From positions 62,001 to 126,000 of the forward strand of contig NZ_CP029358.1 in NCBI RefSeq assembly GCF_003130795.1: 64,000 bases of DNA, in the 5' to 3' direction. The stretch is from Azospirillum thermophilum. Lineage in GTDB: Bacteria > Pseudomonadota > Alphaproteobacteria > Azospirillales > Azospirillaceae. Shown here one piece after another: positions 26,234 to 37,336 of the stretch; position 1 is the stretch's first letter; each line of letters starts with the position of its first letter. Position numbers and translations under genes: made by a program. Under the pieces are notes generated by a model. That model was not told where the DNA came from. It made no database searches and saw only the letters and a list, made by a program, of their open reading frames with translations.

Positions 26234-26683
26234 ATGCCGGACCTGCCCAACCCGCCCCTGGACGACATCGACCGCCAGCTTCTCGACCTGCTGGCGATGA
26301 ACGCGCGGACCAGCACCGCCGCCCTCGGCCGCGCGCTCGGCCTGTCGCGCTCCACCGTGCAGGACCGCATCGCGCGGCTGGAACGGCAGGGGGTGATCGC
26401 CGGCTACACGCTGCGCTACGGCACGCCGGCGCCGCGGCGCACGGTGTCGGCGCTGGTCATGCTGAGCGTCAACGCCAAGCTGGCCGACCGCGTCGTCCAC
26501 ACGCTGCGCAAGATGCCGGAGGTGACGCGGCTGCACACCATCAGCGGAATCTACGACATGTGCGCCACCGTCAGCGCCGACAGCCACGACGCGCTGGACG
26601 CCGTGCTGGACGGCATCGGCCGCATCGCCGGGGTGGAGAAGACCATGTCGTCCATCATCCTCTCCACCAAGCTGGAGCGCTGA
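26234..26683 (+). CDS. Lrp/AsnC-family transcriptional regulator
   Basis: 149 residues. N-terminal HTH (LDDIDRQLLDLLAMNARTST through ALGLSRSTVQDRIARLERQG) and C-terminal ligand-binding RAM domain (ALVMLSVNAKLADRVVHTLR, GIYDMCATVSADSHDALDAV). Start chosen at 26234 after CAGGGG. The divergent neighbour is a saccharopine-dehydrogenase-like enzyme; Lrp paralogues often regulate the adjacent amino-acid gene, so lysine or a related amino acid is a likely effector. Confidence 0.9.
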   Translation: MPDLPNPPLDDIDRQLLDLLAMNARTSTAALGRALGLSRSTVQDRIARLERQGVIAGYTLRYGTPAPRRTVSALVMLSVNAKLADRVVHTLRKMPEVTRLHTISGIYDMCATVSADSHDALDAVLDGIGRIAGVEKTMSSIILSTKLER

Positions 26684-26702
26684 GCCCTCTAGCGGAAGGG
26701 GA

Positions 26703-28875
<2,173 letters not shown>

Positions 28876-29341
28876 TGGCCGTCCCGTGAGCGGGGCGGCA
28901 CGCTGGGGGGCAGCCGCCCCGCTCGCAAATTTCCAGGCACGGTTTTCGGGCACGGTTTTCGGGCACGGCTCCCCCGCCGGCGGGGCCGGCGCGACCGGCG
29001 TGCGGCGCAGGGCAGGGACGCCTTCGTCATAAGCCCTTGACCCGGGCCGCCTTCTCCCCATATCTCGAACCAGTCCGGAGCGGCCGTCCGGACGACCGGC
29101 CCTGCCGGTCCAGGTCGCTTCGGATCGGGTTGGCCCCCGTTGGCATGAATCGCGACATGCGGCGCGCCTGCAATGGCTCTGCGCCCGTGCATCGAGACGT
29201 GATCGCGATCGACCCCGACACCGCCACGGACTCCCCCCACGGACTCCACGGAATTCCGCGTCGCCCAGCGATGCACGCCCGCCGGCAGCGTCGAATGCCG
29301 GACCTTGTAAACCATGACTGCACAGGAAGCACGCACACCCA
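28876..29341. other. 466-bp intergenic region with terminator hairpin and short tandem repeat
   Basis: No gene seen. After the terminator hairpin a 13-bp unit GGCACGGTTTTCG is repeated 2.5 times (28936-28968). The remainder precedes the RNase J gene and should hold its promoter, which I cannot pinpoint. Confidence 0.5.
28888..28924 (+). terminator. Terminator-like hairpin after fadH
   Basis: Perfect 12-bp stem GAGCGGGGCGGC (28888-28899) / GCCGCCCCGCTC (28913-28924) with a 13-nt loop, 12 bp after the fadH stop. No long T run follows, so termination may be Rho-assisted. Confidence 0.6.
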
Positions 29342-30766
29342 ATGACATTCGATAGCAAGCACCGTCGCGGTGCGGCGTCCGGCCCGGTGCCGGGCGCTGA
29401 CGAGATCCTGTTCCTGCCGCTCGGCGGCTGTTCGCGGATCGGGATGAACATGGCGCTCTACGGCCATGCCGGGAAATGGCTGATCGTGGACGCCGGCGTC
29501 GCCTTCATGGGCGACGAGGCTCCGGGCATCGACGCCGTGATGGCCGATCCCCGCTTCATCGAGGAGCGGATGGACGATGTGGTCGGCCTGGTCGTCACCC
29601 ACGCGCACGAGGACCATATCGGCGCCATCCACCATCTGTGGAAGCGCCTGAACTGCCCCATCTACGCCAGCCCCTTCGCCGCCGCCGTGATCCGCGAGCG
29701 GCTGAAGGACGCCGGCATCCACCGCCGCGTCAAGCTTCACACCTTCCCGGTCGGGGCGGCGCTGGAGATCGGCCCCTTCCGGGTCGAGACGGTGGCGATG
29801 ACCCACTCGATCCCCGAGCCGATGTCGGTCGCCATCCGCACCCCGGCGGGCACCGTGCTGCACACCGGCGACTGGAAGTTCGACCCGAACCCGCTGGTCG
29901 GCCGCACCGCCGACCTGGCGGCGCTGAAGCGGCTGGGTGACGAGGGCGTGCTGGCGATGATGTGCGACAGCACCAACGCCAACGTCGACGGCACCGCCGG
30001 GTCGGAGGCGGACGCCCGCGCCGGCCTGATGGCCGCCTTCGCCGGCCGCCGCGGCGCCATCGCCGTCACCGGCTTCGCCAGCAACGTCGCCCGCATGCGC
30101 GCCGTGCTGGAGGCCGCCGCCGCCCACGACCGCAAGGTCGTGCTGGTCGGCCGCTCGATGATCCGCATGGAGAAGGCGGCGCGGGCCTGCGGCTACCTCG
30201 ACGGGCTGCCCGAGTTCATCAGCCTGCGCGAGGCCTCCTGGACCGACCGGCGCAACCTCGTCCTGCTCTGCACCGGCAGCCAGGGAGAGGAGCGCGCCGC
30301 GCTCAGCCGCATCGCCCGCAACGACCATCGCGAGCTGTGGCTGGAGGAGGGCGACGCCGCCATCTTCTCCGCCCGCGCCATCCCCGGCAACGAGGACACC
30401 ATCGGCGCGGTGCAGGCCCATCTGCGCGCCATGGGCGTCGAGGTGGTGACCCCGGCCGAAGCGCCGGTCCACGTCACCGGCCACCCCAAGCGCGACGACC
30501 TCGCCCGCATGTACGGGCTGGTGCGCCCGCGCTTCGCGGTGCCGGTCCACGGCACGCTGGAGCATCTGGAGGCGCACGCCCGCCTCGCCCGCGACTGCGG
30601 CGTCGAGCGGGCCCTGGTGCCGGAGGACGGCGACGTCATCCGCATCGCCGCCGAGGGCACCCGCGTCATCGGCCGGGTCGAGCCCGACCGGCTCGCCTTC
30701 GACGGCCAGGACCTGTTCCCCTGGAACGAGTCCGACCTGCAGGAGCCGGAGCGGCTGGCGGCCTGA
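29342..30766 (+). CDS. Short ribonuclease J-type metallo-beta-lactamase nuclease
   Basis: 474 residues. Beta-lactamase/beta-CASP nuclease: metal motif THAHEDHIG (86-94), HTGDWKFDPNP, the beta-CASP part (AIAVTGFASNVARM, MCDSTNAN) and the RNase-J motif HVTGHPKRDD and PRFAVPVHGTLEHLEAHARL. RNase J processes and degrades RNA from 5' ends. At 474 residues it is shorter than usual RNase J (about 550) and lacks most of the C-terminal oligomerisation domain, as in the common alphaproteobacterial short form. The start is taken at 29342. Confidence 0.88.
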   Translation: MTFDSKHRRGAASGPVPGADEILFLPLGGCSRIGMNMALYGHAGKWLIVDAGVAFMGDEAPGIDAVMADPRFIEERMDDVVGLVVTHAHEDHIGAIHHLWKRLNCPIYASPFAAAVIRERLKDAGIHRRVKLHTFPVGAALEIGPFRVETVAMTHSIPEPMSVAIRTPAGTVLHTGDWKFDPNPLVGRTADLAALKRLGDEGVLAMMCDSTNANVDGTAGSEADARAGLMAAFAGRRGAIAVTGFASNVARMRAVLEAAAAHDRKVVLVGRSMIRMEKAARACGYLDGLPEFISLREASWTDRRNLVLLCTGSQGEERAALSRIARNDHRELWLEEGDAAIFSARAIPGNEDTIGAVQAHLRAMGVEVVTPAEAPVHVTGHPKRDDLARMYGLVRPRFAVPVHGTLEHLEAHARLARDCGVERALVPEDGDVIRIAAEGTRVIGRVEPDRLAFDGQDLFPWNESDLQEPERLAA

Positions 30767-30785
30767 CCCAGGCTGCCCGACCCGC

Positions 30786-30816
30786 GCGGCCTGACCTGGA
30801 CGGCCGATCAGGCCGC
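30786..30816. terminator. Hairpin between convergent RNase J and permease genes
   Basis: Perfect 9-bp stem GCGGCCTGA (30786-30794) / TCAGGCCGC (30808-30816) with a 13-nt loop, between two convergent stop codons; could terminate from both sides. No T run. Confidence 0.45.
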
Positions 30817-30844
30817 CGATCGGGTCACCGGCCGCCGGGCGCGG

Positions 30845-32200
30845 TCAGGCTTCCGCGCCTTGCGCCGCCGCGGCCACGCCGTGGCGGGCCTCGCCGTCCG
30901 AGTCCAGCCCGTTGAAGTACCAGTTCAGCAGGACCGCGGCCAGGGTGCCGAGCAGGATGCCGCTGTGCAGCAGCGGCGACAGGAAGCCCGGCATCTTCTG
31001 GAAGACCTTGTCGGAGACCAGCGGCACCAGCCCGATCCCGACGCTGACGGCGACGATCACCAGATTCTCCCGCCGGGTGGCGAAATCGACGCGGGACAGG
31101 ATGCGCACGCCGGTGGCGGCGACCATGCCGAACATCACGATGCCGGCCCCGCCCAGCACGAAGGCCGGCACCGACGCCACCACATGGGCGAGCTTCGGCA
31201 GCAGCCCCAGCACCAGCAGGATCACCCCGCCCGCGGCACAGACCCAGCGGCTGCGCACCCCGGTCACCCCGACCAGCCCGACATTCTGCGAGAAGGAGGT
31301 GTAGGGGAAGGTGTTGAAGACGCCGCCGATCAGCGTGCCGAGCCCGTCGGTGCGCAGGCCGCGCGTCAGATCCTCCGTGCTCACCGGGCGGCCCACCATG
31401 TCGCCCACCGCCAGGAACATGCCGGTGGATTCGATCATCACCACGATCATCACCAGCGACATGGTGACGATGGCCAGGGGATCGAAGACCGGCCAGCCGA
31501 ACTGGAAGGGCCGCACCACGTCCACCCATGGCGCCTCGGCAAGACCGGCGAAGCTGACCATGCCCAGGGCGGAGGCCACCACCATGCCGGCGACGATGCC
31601 CAGCAGCACCGCGATGTTCCGCAGGAAGCCGCGGCCATGCTTCATCACCCCCAGCACCACCACCAGCACGAACAGCGCGATGGCGAGATAGGTGGGGTCG
31701 CCGAAGCCGGGATTGCCCACCCCGCCGCCCGCCCAGTTGACCGCCACCCGCATCAGCGAGATGCCGATGATGGCGATGACGCTGCCGGTGACCACCGGCG
31801 GGAAGAGCGGCAGCAGCCGGCCGATCAGCGGCGCCGCCAGCAGCCCGAACACCCCCGAGCCGATCACCGCGCCGTAGATGCCGAGCAGCCCGAGCGACGG
31901 GTTGCCCGCCATGGCGACCATCGGGCCGACCGCCGCGAAGGTGACGCCCATCATCACCGGCAGCCGGATGCCGAACTTCCAGAAGCCGACGCACTGGATC
32001 AGCGTGACCAGCCCGCAGGCGAACAGGTCGGCGTTGATCAGCAGCGCCACCTGGTCCTTGGGCAGCTTCAGCGCGCCGCCGATGATCAGCGGCACCGCGA
32101 CCGCCCCCGCATACATGACCAGCACATGCTGCAGCCCCAGCGCCAGCAGCCGCCAGGGGGGCAGCACCTCGTCCACCGGATGAACCGTCCTTGCCGTCAT
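30845..32200 (-). CDS. NCS2-family uracil/xanthine permease
   Basis: 451 residues from the ATG at 32200, with AGGCGAGG upstream. About 14 membrane segments. NCS2 signature features: GLQHVLVMYAGAVAVPLIIG in TM1, NTFPYTSFSQNVGLVGVTGV (the NxxxYxxFSxNxG region before TM10) and ESTGMFLAVGDMVGRP, with conserved Glu in TM8. It is a proton-coupled importer of a nucleobase; TM wording is closer to the xanthine/urate branch than to UraA, but the substrate cannot be fixed. It is divergent from a small ACP-like gene. Confidence 0.88.
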   Translation of the reverse strand: MTARTVHPVDEVLPPWRLLALGLQHVLVMYAGAVAVPLIIGGALKLPKDQVALLINADLFACGLVTLIQCVGFWKFGIRLPVMMGVTFAAVGPMVAMAGNPSLGLLGIYGAVIGSGVFGLLAAPLIGRLLPLFPPVVTGSVIAIIGISLMRVAVNWAGGGVGNPGFGDPTYLAIALFVLVVVLGVMKHGRGFLRNIAVLLGIVAGMVVASALGMVSFAGLAEAPWVDVVRPFQFGWPVFDPLAIVTMSLVMIVVMIESTGMFLAVGDMVGRPVSTEDLTRGLRTDGLGTLIGGVFNTFPYTSFSQNVGLVGVTGVRSRWVCAAGGVILLVLGLLPKLAHVVASVPAFVLGGAGIVMFGMVAATGVRILSRVDFATRRENLVIVAVSVGIGLVPLVSDKVFQKMPGFLSPLLHSGILLGTLAAVLLNWYFNGLDSDGEARHGVAAAAQGAEA

Positions 32201-32510
32201 GGTCGCCTCGCCTTCGTTCGCCGAACCCCGTTGTCGAGGCGTCGGACGGTGCATCGGGCATGCCATGGCAGGCGGGCCGCGGCCGGCGCATCGTCAGGCT
32301 GAGGAGGACGCGCTGCCGGCGGCGGCAAAACAGGCATGCGCCACCGATTATGCCCGCTTTGGCGGCAGACGCTGCGGCAATTTCGACGGGGCGTTGCCGG
32401 CGATCGGCGTCGATCCGGTGGTTCTTCTTGCCCTCCGCTGGTGTATAGTTCTCTCCCGAAAGAGCTAGTACCGAAAGGACTGGGCTCCGCTTTCCCCGGC
32501 GAGTGGCGAG
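32201..32510. promoter_or_regulatory. Divergent region, permease / ACP-like gene
   Basis: No gene. A good -10 box TATAGT (32444-32449, plus strand) lies about 60 bp before the ACP-like ATG; the matching -35 is poor. No operator is obvious. Confidence 0.4.
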
Positions 32511-32858
32511 ATGAGCATATCGGTCGAAGGCGTCTCCAACTGGATGAACATGTTCCGCTGGATCGTGAAGCTGATCCGCGACGTGTACGGCATCGACGAG
32601 GCCAAGCTGACCCGGACCGCCACTCTGGAGACCGACTGCGGCCTGACCATCGAGCAGGTGGAGGAGGTGCTGGAGTACATCTCCGACAGCTTCGGCATCC
32701 GCTTCCCCGAGGGCACGCTGGACGAGCTGGTGAAGCTGGAGGAGCTGTGCCTGCTGGCGAGCTGGATCGCCGGCTTCTTCAAGCGCCCGCCCTTCATCTC
32801 CGCCGAGTTCGAGGCGAAGTGCCGGGCGATCAACCAGATCCCGGAAAATGTCGGCTGA
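32511..32858 (+). CDS. Acyl-carrier-protein-like small protein (DUF1493-like)
   Basis: 115 residues starting MSISVEGVSNWMNMFRWIVK. The centre resembles an ACP fold of the DUF1493 type: LTRTATLETDCGLTIEQVEE followed by VLEYISDSFGIRFPEG. The usual GxDSL phosphopantetheine serine is absent; Cys-Gly-Leu-Thr stands in that place, so it is probably not a carrier. No partner acyltransferase is nearby. Function unknown; confidence in the fold is low, in the gene itself good. Confidence 0.65.
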   Translation: MSISVEGVSNWMNMFRWIVKLIRDVYGIDEAKLTRTATLETDCGLTIEQVEEVLEYISDSFGIRFPEGTLDELVKLEELCLLASWIAGFFKRPPFISAEFEAKCRAINQIPENVG

Positions 32859-32902
32859 GCGGGGGGCGTCGACCGGCGGCGCGTGAAGACGGGCGGGCCG
32901 GA

Positions 32903-33676
32903 TCAGCCGGCGTCGGCGGAGGAACCGTCCAGCGAATCGTCGCCCAGGCCGACGGGCAGGATGGCGTCGTCGTGGTCGGCGATGGCGAAGCTGCTGGCGT
33001 CGTTCTTCGGCCGTGCCATCGACAGCGGCGTGCCGACCACCAGGAAATGGATGGTCTCGGCGATGTTGGTCGCGTGGTCGCCGATCCGCTCCAGGTTCTT
33101 CGCCATGAACAGCAGATGCGTGCAGGGCGTGATGTTGCGCGGATCCTCCATCATGTAGGTGAGGACCTCGCGGAACAGGCTGGTGTAGAGGTCGTCCAGT
33201 TCCTCGTCGCGTTCCCAGGCGGCAACGGCCTTGGCGACGTCGCGCTCGATATAGGCGTCGAGCACGTCCTTCATCGTCGTTTCGACCATGCGGCCCATGC
33301 GCGGGATCGCCACCGCCGGCCGCGCCGCCGGCACCTGGGCCAGCACCAGCGAGCGCTTGGCGATGTTGGCGGCGTAATCGCCGATCCGCTCCAGGTCGGC
33401 GGAGATCTTCAGGGCCGAGACGATCTCCCGCAGGTCCTGCGCCATCGGCTGGCGCAGCGCCAGCAGCCGGATCGCCTCCGTGTCGATGTCCCGTTCGTAG
33501 GCGTCGAGCCGCTGGTCCGCCTGCATCACCTGGGTGGCGAGGCCGACGTCGCGCCGCGCCACCGCCCTGACCGCCGCCTCGACCTGCGCCTCCGCCACGC
33601 CGCCCATCTGCATGACCAGGTTGGACAGCCGCTGCAGTTCCTGCGCGAAGGACCGGACGATGTGTTCCGTGCTCAT
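32903..33676 (-). CDS. phoU: PhoU-family phosphate signalling protein
   Basis: 257 residues from the ATG at 33676 (MSTEHIVRSFAQELQRLSNL). Two PhoU repeats with the metal-binding motifs DLERIGDYAANIAKR (about 93-107) and NLERIGDHATNIAE (about 195-208). PhoU represses the Pho regulon by inhibiting PhoR and the Pst transporter when phosphate is abundant. Length is normal. It is not next to pst or phoBR here, unusual but known in some genomes, where a second phoU copy exists. Confidence 0.92.
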   Translation of the reverse strand: MSTEHIVRSFAQELQRLSNLVMQMGGVAEAQVEAAVRAVARRDVGLATQVMQADQRLDAYERDIDTEAIRLLALRQPMAQDLREIVSALKISADLERIGDYAANIAKRSLVLAQVPAARPAVAIPRMGRMVETTMKDVLDAYIERDVAKAVAAWERDEELDDLYTSLFREVLTYMMEDPRNITPCTHLLFMAKNLERIGDHATNIAETIHFLVVGTPLSMARPKNDASSFAIADHDDAILPVGLGDDSLDGSSADAG

Positions 33677-33799
33677 GATCACCGGATGCCAAGGAGGGCG
33701 CAAAAATCCGGTGGAAGGTTAATGGCCGCCGGTGACGGTGCCGTGTCAGGGATATTGCGGTTTCGTGAATTATGCTGGTGACGCGAACAATACCGCGTC

Positions 33800-33982
33800 T
33801 CAGGCTTCCGGTCCGCTGCCGGTCTCCTTCAGCGCCCCCAGGCTGCGCGCCAGGATGGTGTCGAGCCGGATGACCAACTCGTTCTCGCACAGCGCCGACC
33901 GTGCCGAGGCGGCCTCCCGCGCCACGTCGCGCAGGGCGTCCTCCAGGGCTCGGATGCGGTCGTCGCGGGGGTCGCCGGTCAT
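33800..33982 (-). CDS. Small hypothetical protein, 60 residues
   Basis: MTGDPRDDRIRALEDALRDV, continuing as an amphipathic helix through AREAASARSALCENELVIRL, then DTILARSLGALKET. Probably an alpha-helical coiled coil, no membrane segment. The frame is open further back to 34096 but the start at 33982 suits codon use. Function unknown. Confidence 0.5.
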   Translation of the reverse strand: MTGDPRDDRIRALEDALRDVAREAASARSALCENELVIRLDTILARSLGALKETGSGPEA

Positions 33983-34122
33983 GATGTCCTGAGTGTGGGA
34001 CGGCGCCGCCGCTTCGGCAAGGCGGGAAAAGGGTTGACGATGGTCAAGGCGACACCGGTCCCCCCGGCGCAAGGTCGGCCGCAGACCTGTTCCCATTCCG
34101 GCCCTCCGGAGGCTTGCGCCCC

Positions 34123-35340
34123 ATGTCCCTGCACAGCATCTCCCCCACCGACCGGACGGACGCCGATCCGCTGCCGGTCCTCTTCCGCTACGGCTTCCGC
34201 CCCTTCTTCCTTGCCGCCGGCCTGTCCGCGGCCGGATTCCTCGCCGCCTGGCTCGCCGTGCTCGTCACCGGCACCTGGCCGGACGGCCCCATCGGTCCGA
34301 GCATCTGGCACGCGCACGAGATGCTGTTCGGCTTTTCCGCCGCGGCGGTCGCCGGCTTCCTGCTGACGGCGGTGCCGAGCTGGACGGGCACCGTCGCGCT
34401 GTCCGGCCGGCCGCTGATGCTGCTGGCCGTCCTGTGGCTGGCGGGCCGGGTGGCGGTGTTCCCCTGGGCGGGCGTGCCGGCGCCGGCCGCCGCCCTGCTG
34501 GACCTCGCCTTCTTCCCGGCGCTGGGGGTGGCGCTCGCCCGGCCGCTGATCCGCGCGGGCAAGCTGCGCAACAGCGCCTTCCTGGTCCTGCTGGTCCTGC
34601 TGTTCCTCGCCAACCTGCTGATCCATCTGGAGTGGATGGCGGTGCTGGAGGACGGCGGCGCGCGGGGGCTCGCGCTGGCGATCGGCGTGGTGCTGATGAT
34701 GGTGGCGGTGATCGGCGGCCGCATCCTGCCGGCCTTCACCCGCAACGGGCTGGCGGCGCAGCGCATCCCGGCGACGGTGGTGTCCCGCCCCTGGGTGGAG
34801 CGGGTGACGCTGGCCTCCACCGCCGCGCTGATCCCGGCGACGGTGCTGATCCCCGACGCGGTCGCGACCGGCCTGCTGGCGCTGGTCGCCGCGGCGGCGC
34901 ACGGCGTTCGGCTGTTCGGCTGGCAGGGGTGGAAGGCGCGGCGGCAGCCCATCCTGTGGGTGCTGCATGTCGGCTATCTGTGGGTGGTCGCCGGGCTGGC
35001 GCTGACCGGCCTGCATCTGGTCGGCGATGTGGTGCCGGCCTCCTCCGGCATCCATGCGCTGACCGCCGGCGCCTTCGGGACGATGATCCTGGCGGTGATG
35101 AGCCGGGCGGCGCTGGGCCATACCGGCCGGCCGCTGGTGGCGGCCCCGCTGACGGTCGGCGCCTATTGGCTGGTGACCGCTGCCGCCCTGCTGCGCGTCG
35201 CCTCGCCGCTGCTGCCGGCCGGTCTGGTTTGGCCGGCGCTGCTGGCGGCCGGTGTGGTCTGGGTGGCGGCCTTCGCCCTCTTCCTCGCCGTCTATGCCCC
35301 CATCCTGCTGACGCCGCGGGCCGACGGCCGGCCGGGCTGA
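34123..35340 (+). CDS. nnrS: NnrS-family membrane protein
   Basis: 405 residues from the ATG at 34123 after CCGGAGG. About 12 membrane segments. NnrS pattern: FRYGFRPFFLAAGLSAAGFL at the start, IWHAHEMLFGFSAAAVAGFL, then TAVPSWTGT, and HVGYLWVVAGLALTGL; the conserved His residues in WHAHE probably ligate heme and copper. NnrS proteins relieve nitric oxide and metal stress in denitrifiers. No denitrification genes are in this window. Stand-alone gene. Confidence 0.9.
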   Translation: MSLHSISPTDRTDADPLPVLFRYGFRPFFLAAGLSAAGFLAAWLAVLVTGTWPDGPIGPSIWHAHEMLFGFSAAAVAGFLLTAVPSWTGTVALSGRPLMLLAVLWLAGRVAVFPWAGVPAPAAALLDLAFFPALGVALARPLIRAGKLRNSAFLVLLVLLFLANLLIHLEWMAVLEDGGARGLALAIGVVLMMVAVIGGRILPAFTRNGLAAQRIPATVVSRPWVERVTLASTAALIPATVLIPDAVATGLLALVAAAAHGVRLFGWQGWKARRQPILWVLHVGYLWVVAGLALTGLHLVGDVVPASSGIHALTAGAFGTMILAVMSRAALGHTGRPLVAAPLTVGAYWLVTAAALLRVASPLLPAGLVWPALLAAGVVWVAAFALFLAVYAPILLTPRADGRPG

Positions 35341-35362
35341 CCCTACTGGGGGAGGGCGGCGA

Positions 35363-35734
35363 TCAGGCGGGCCGCAGATGCTCGTCGATCGCCGCCGACA
35401 TCTCGGCATCACGGAAGGGCTTGGTCAGCACGGGGCGGTGGCGGTGTCCTTCGGGCACGCCGTCCGCCCCGGTGCCCGTTGTGAAGATGAAGGGCAGCCC
35501 GCGCGCGGCCAGCGCGTCGGCCACCTGATCGACCCGTTCGCCGCGCAGGTTGACGTCGAGCAGGGCGCCGTCGAAACCGCCCCGTTCGACCAGTTCCAGC
35601 GCGAGCGGCACGCTGTCGGCCGGGCCGACCACCTCGACGCCGTGCATGGACAGGGCGTCCTCGACCGCCATGGCGACCAGCGTCTCGTCCTCCACCAGCA
35701 GGACGCGGAAGGGAGGCGGCGGGGTGGGGGTCAT
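35363..35734 (-). CDS. Single-domain response regulator
   Basis: 123 residues from the ATG at 35734. Receiver domain only: VLLVEDETLVAM (acidic pair), phospho-Asp60 in GALLDVNLRGE and Lys105 in VLTKPF. No output domain, so it probably works as a phosphoryl shuttle or by protein-protein contact, as in the CheY/DivK-like group close to HWE-kinase partners. It is downstream of the larger PhnD/kinase/regulator set in the same direction. Confidence 0.88.
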   Translation of the reverse strand: MTPTPPPPFRVLLVEDETLVAMAVEDALSMHGVEVVGPADSVPLALELVERGGFDGALLDVNLRGERVDQVADALAARGLPFIFTTGTGADGVPEGHRHRPVLTKPFRDAEMSAAIDEHLRPA

Positions 35735-35842
35735 GCGGGATCGCTCGCTGCGGTGAAATGATATACCGCGGAGCTTTGGGCGAAGCGTGGCGGAATGTCT
35801 ATTCCCACCTTGGTGAGTGTCGGAGTTCATAACCCTCTGATG

Positions 35843-36235
35843 TCACGACAGGTCGTCCATCGCCTGATCGAGCGAGGGGTAGAGTGCCTCGATCAGCGAC
35901 CCGTCGGCGCGGACGGGGGAGGGCAACTGGTCGGCCGCGTCGATGGCGCGGGCCAGCGTGATGCCGGCGACCTCGATGATGCCGCCGCGCTCGCCATAGA
36001 CGCCGGCGACCCAGCCCGCCGCCTGCGGATCGCCGTCCAGGCCGCCGTTGAACGAGATCAGGGCGTGGTGCGTGCCGTCGCCCGCCCGCCGGAACCAGGC
36101 GGGCCGCCCGTTGCCGGTGTCGATCGGCCGGAAGCCGGCCTCCGCCATCACGATCCGCACCGCCGGCCGGATCCCGTCCGCCGCCGGCCGGCCCGTCCCG
36201 GCCAGCCAGGAGGCATTGCCGAGCATCTGAGTCAT
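35843..36235 (-). CDS. Hypothetical protein, 130 residues
   Basis: MTQMLGNASWLAGTGRPAAD, then VRIVMAEAGFRPIDTGNGRP, AWFRRAGDGTHHALISFNGG, and a C-terminal acidic helix. No signal peptide or membrane segment. I do not recognise the family. It follows the response regulator in the same direction (75 bp) and may be co-transcribed. Confidence 0.6.
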   Translation of the reverse strand: MTQMLGNASWLAGTGRPAADGIRPAVRIVMAEAGFRPIDTGNGRPAWFRRAGDGTHHALISFNGGLDGDPQAAGWVAGVYGERGGIIEVAGITLARAIDAADQLPSPVRADGSLIEALYPSLDQAMDDLS

Positions 36236-36310
36236 CTCACACCCTTCCCTTGCGCAGGTCGCCGTCATGCAAGGGAACACCGGCGGGGGCCGCTTGTGCC
36301 GCGGGCGGGC

Positions 36311-37264
36311 TCACCGGCCGGCGCGGCCGAGCAGTTCGATCTGGCTGGCCAGCTCCTCCGCGGTGCGCTCGGCGGCGGGATCGTCCGCCGCGCGCAGGAT
36401 CGCCCGCAAGGCCATCAGGTGGAGCCGCACCGCATCCTGCGAGGCGATCGCCGAGGCCGGATCGGCGACGATGCGCTGGAGCGAGGCGACCACGCGGGTG
36501 GCGGAGGTCGACAGGCCGCCCGGCCGGCAGCGCAGCAGGTCGAGCGGCCCCGCCATGCGGCGCAGCGCATCGGCCAGCCGGTCCGAGGCGCCGAGCGCCA
36601 TCGCCGCCATCTCGTCCAGCAGGGCCAGGCCCGGCGCCTCCGCCGTGGGGTCGGGCTGGACGCTGAGCAGCAGCTCCTGCCGCAGCAGCACGGCGCGGTC
36701 GACGGCCGCCGGGTCGCCGGCCACCTTGGCGGCCAGCAGCCCGTCCGGTGGCAGCAGCCGGACCCCCGGCGCCGGGGCGATGGGGGAGCGGCGGTCCGCC
36801 GGCACCGGCCGCCGGGCCCGCCGCCGGTCGGGGCCGCGATAGCCGGGCGCGCAGACGAAGGGGCGCTGGCGCGACACCACGTCGACGATGCGCGTGGCGA
36901 TGCGCGAGGGGGAGAAGGGCTTCACCAGATAGTCGGTGGCGCCGGCGTCGCGGCAGGCGATGACGTGCTCCAGCCCGCCATGGGCGGTCAGCATGATCAC
37001 CGGGATCATCGGATCCGGGGAGTCGGCGCGCGTCCGAACCATCCGCACGAGGTCGAGCCCGCTTCCCCCCGGCATCTCCCAGTCGGTCAGGATGATGTCG
37101 GGCGGCGCCGCCCGCACGAGGTCGAAGGCCTCGGCGGCGCAGGACGCCTCGCTGACACGCGGGAATCCGAGGTGGCGCAGGATCCCGCGCAGCACCTGAC
37201 GGGTGTGCGTGACATCCTCCACCACCATCAGATGGAGCCGGCCGTATCCTGGATCGAGGTTCAT
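36311..37264 (-). CDS. Response regulator with unknown C-terminal region
   Basis: 317 residues. Receiver domain at the N-terminus (LMVVEDVTHTRQVL; phospho-Asp61 in IILTDWEMPGGSG; VKPFSPSRI). The remaining about 180 residues are rich in Ala/Arg/Leu helices (LLRQELLLSVQPDPTAEAPG) and match no DNA-binding domain I know. It is 72 bp after the hybrid kinase gene and is its likely receiver target; output may be protein-protein. Confidence 0.82.
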   Translation of the reverse strand: MNLDPGYGRLHLMVVEDVTHTRQVLRGILRHLGFPRVSEASCAAEAFDLVRAAPPDIILTDWEMPGGSGLDLVRMVRTRADSPDPMIPVIMLTAHGGLEHVIACRDAGATDYLVKPFSPSRIATRIVDVVSRQRPFVCAPGYRGPDRRRARRPVPADRRSPIAPAPGVRLLPPDGLLAAKVAGDPAAVDRAVLLRQELLLSVQPDPTAEAPGLALLDEMAAMALGASDRLADALRRMAGPLDLLRCRPGGLSTSATRVVASLQRIVADPASAIASQDAVRLHLMALRAILRAADDPAAERTAEELASQIELLGRAGR

Positions 37265-37336
37265 TCGGTGAACCGGTTTGACGAAAGGCCGCCGACGCTA
37301 CCGCCGGGGTTGAACAAAATTCGTTAAGCGGTCGCG

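Noticed and set aside
23089..26370. 1,093-codon minus-strand frame over the 7TM kinase and the saccharopine-dehydrogenase-like gene
   Set aside because: The real minus-strand gene (24948-26018) is in a different frame and has a Rossmann motif; the long frame is compositionally biased shadow.
28936..28968. Tandem 13-bp repeat as an origin or att site
   Set aside because: Only 2.5 copies, no AT-rich box, integrase or replication gene nearby; listed as a simple repeat.
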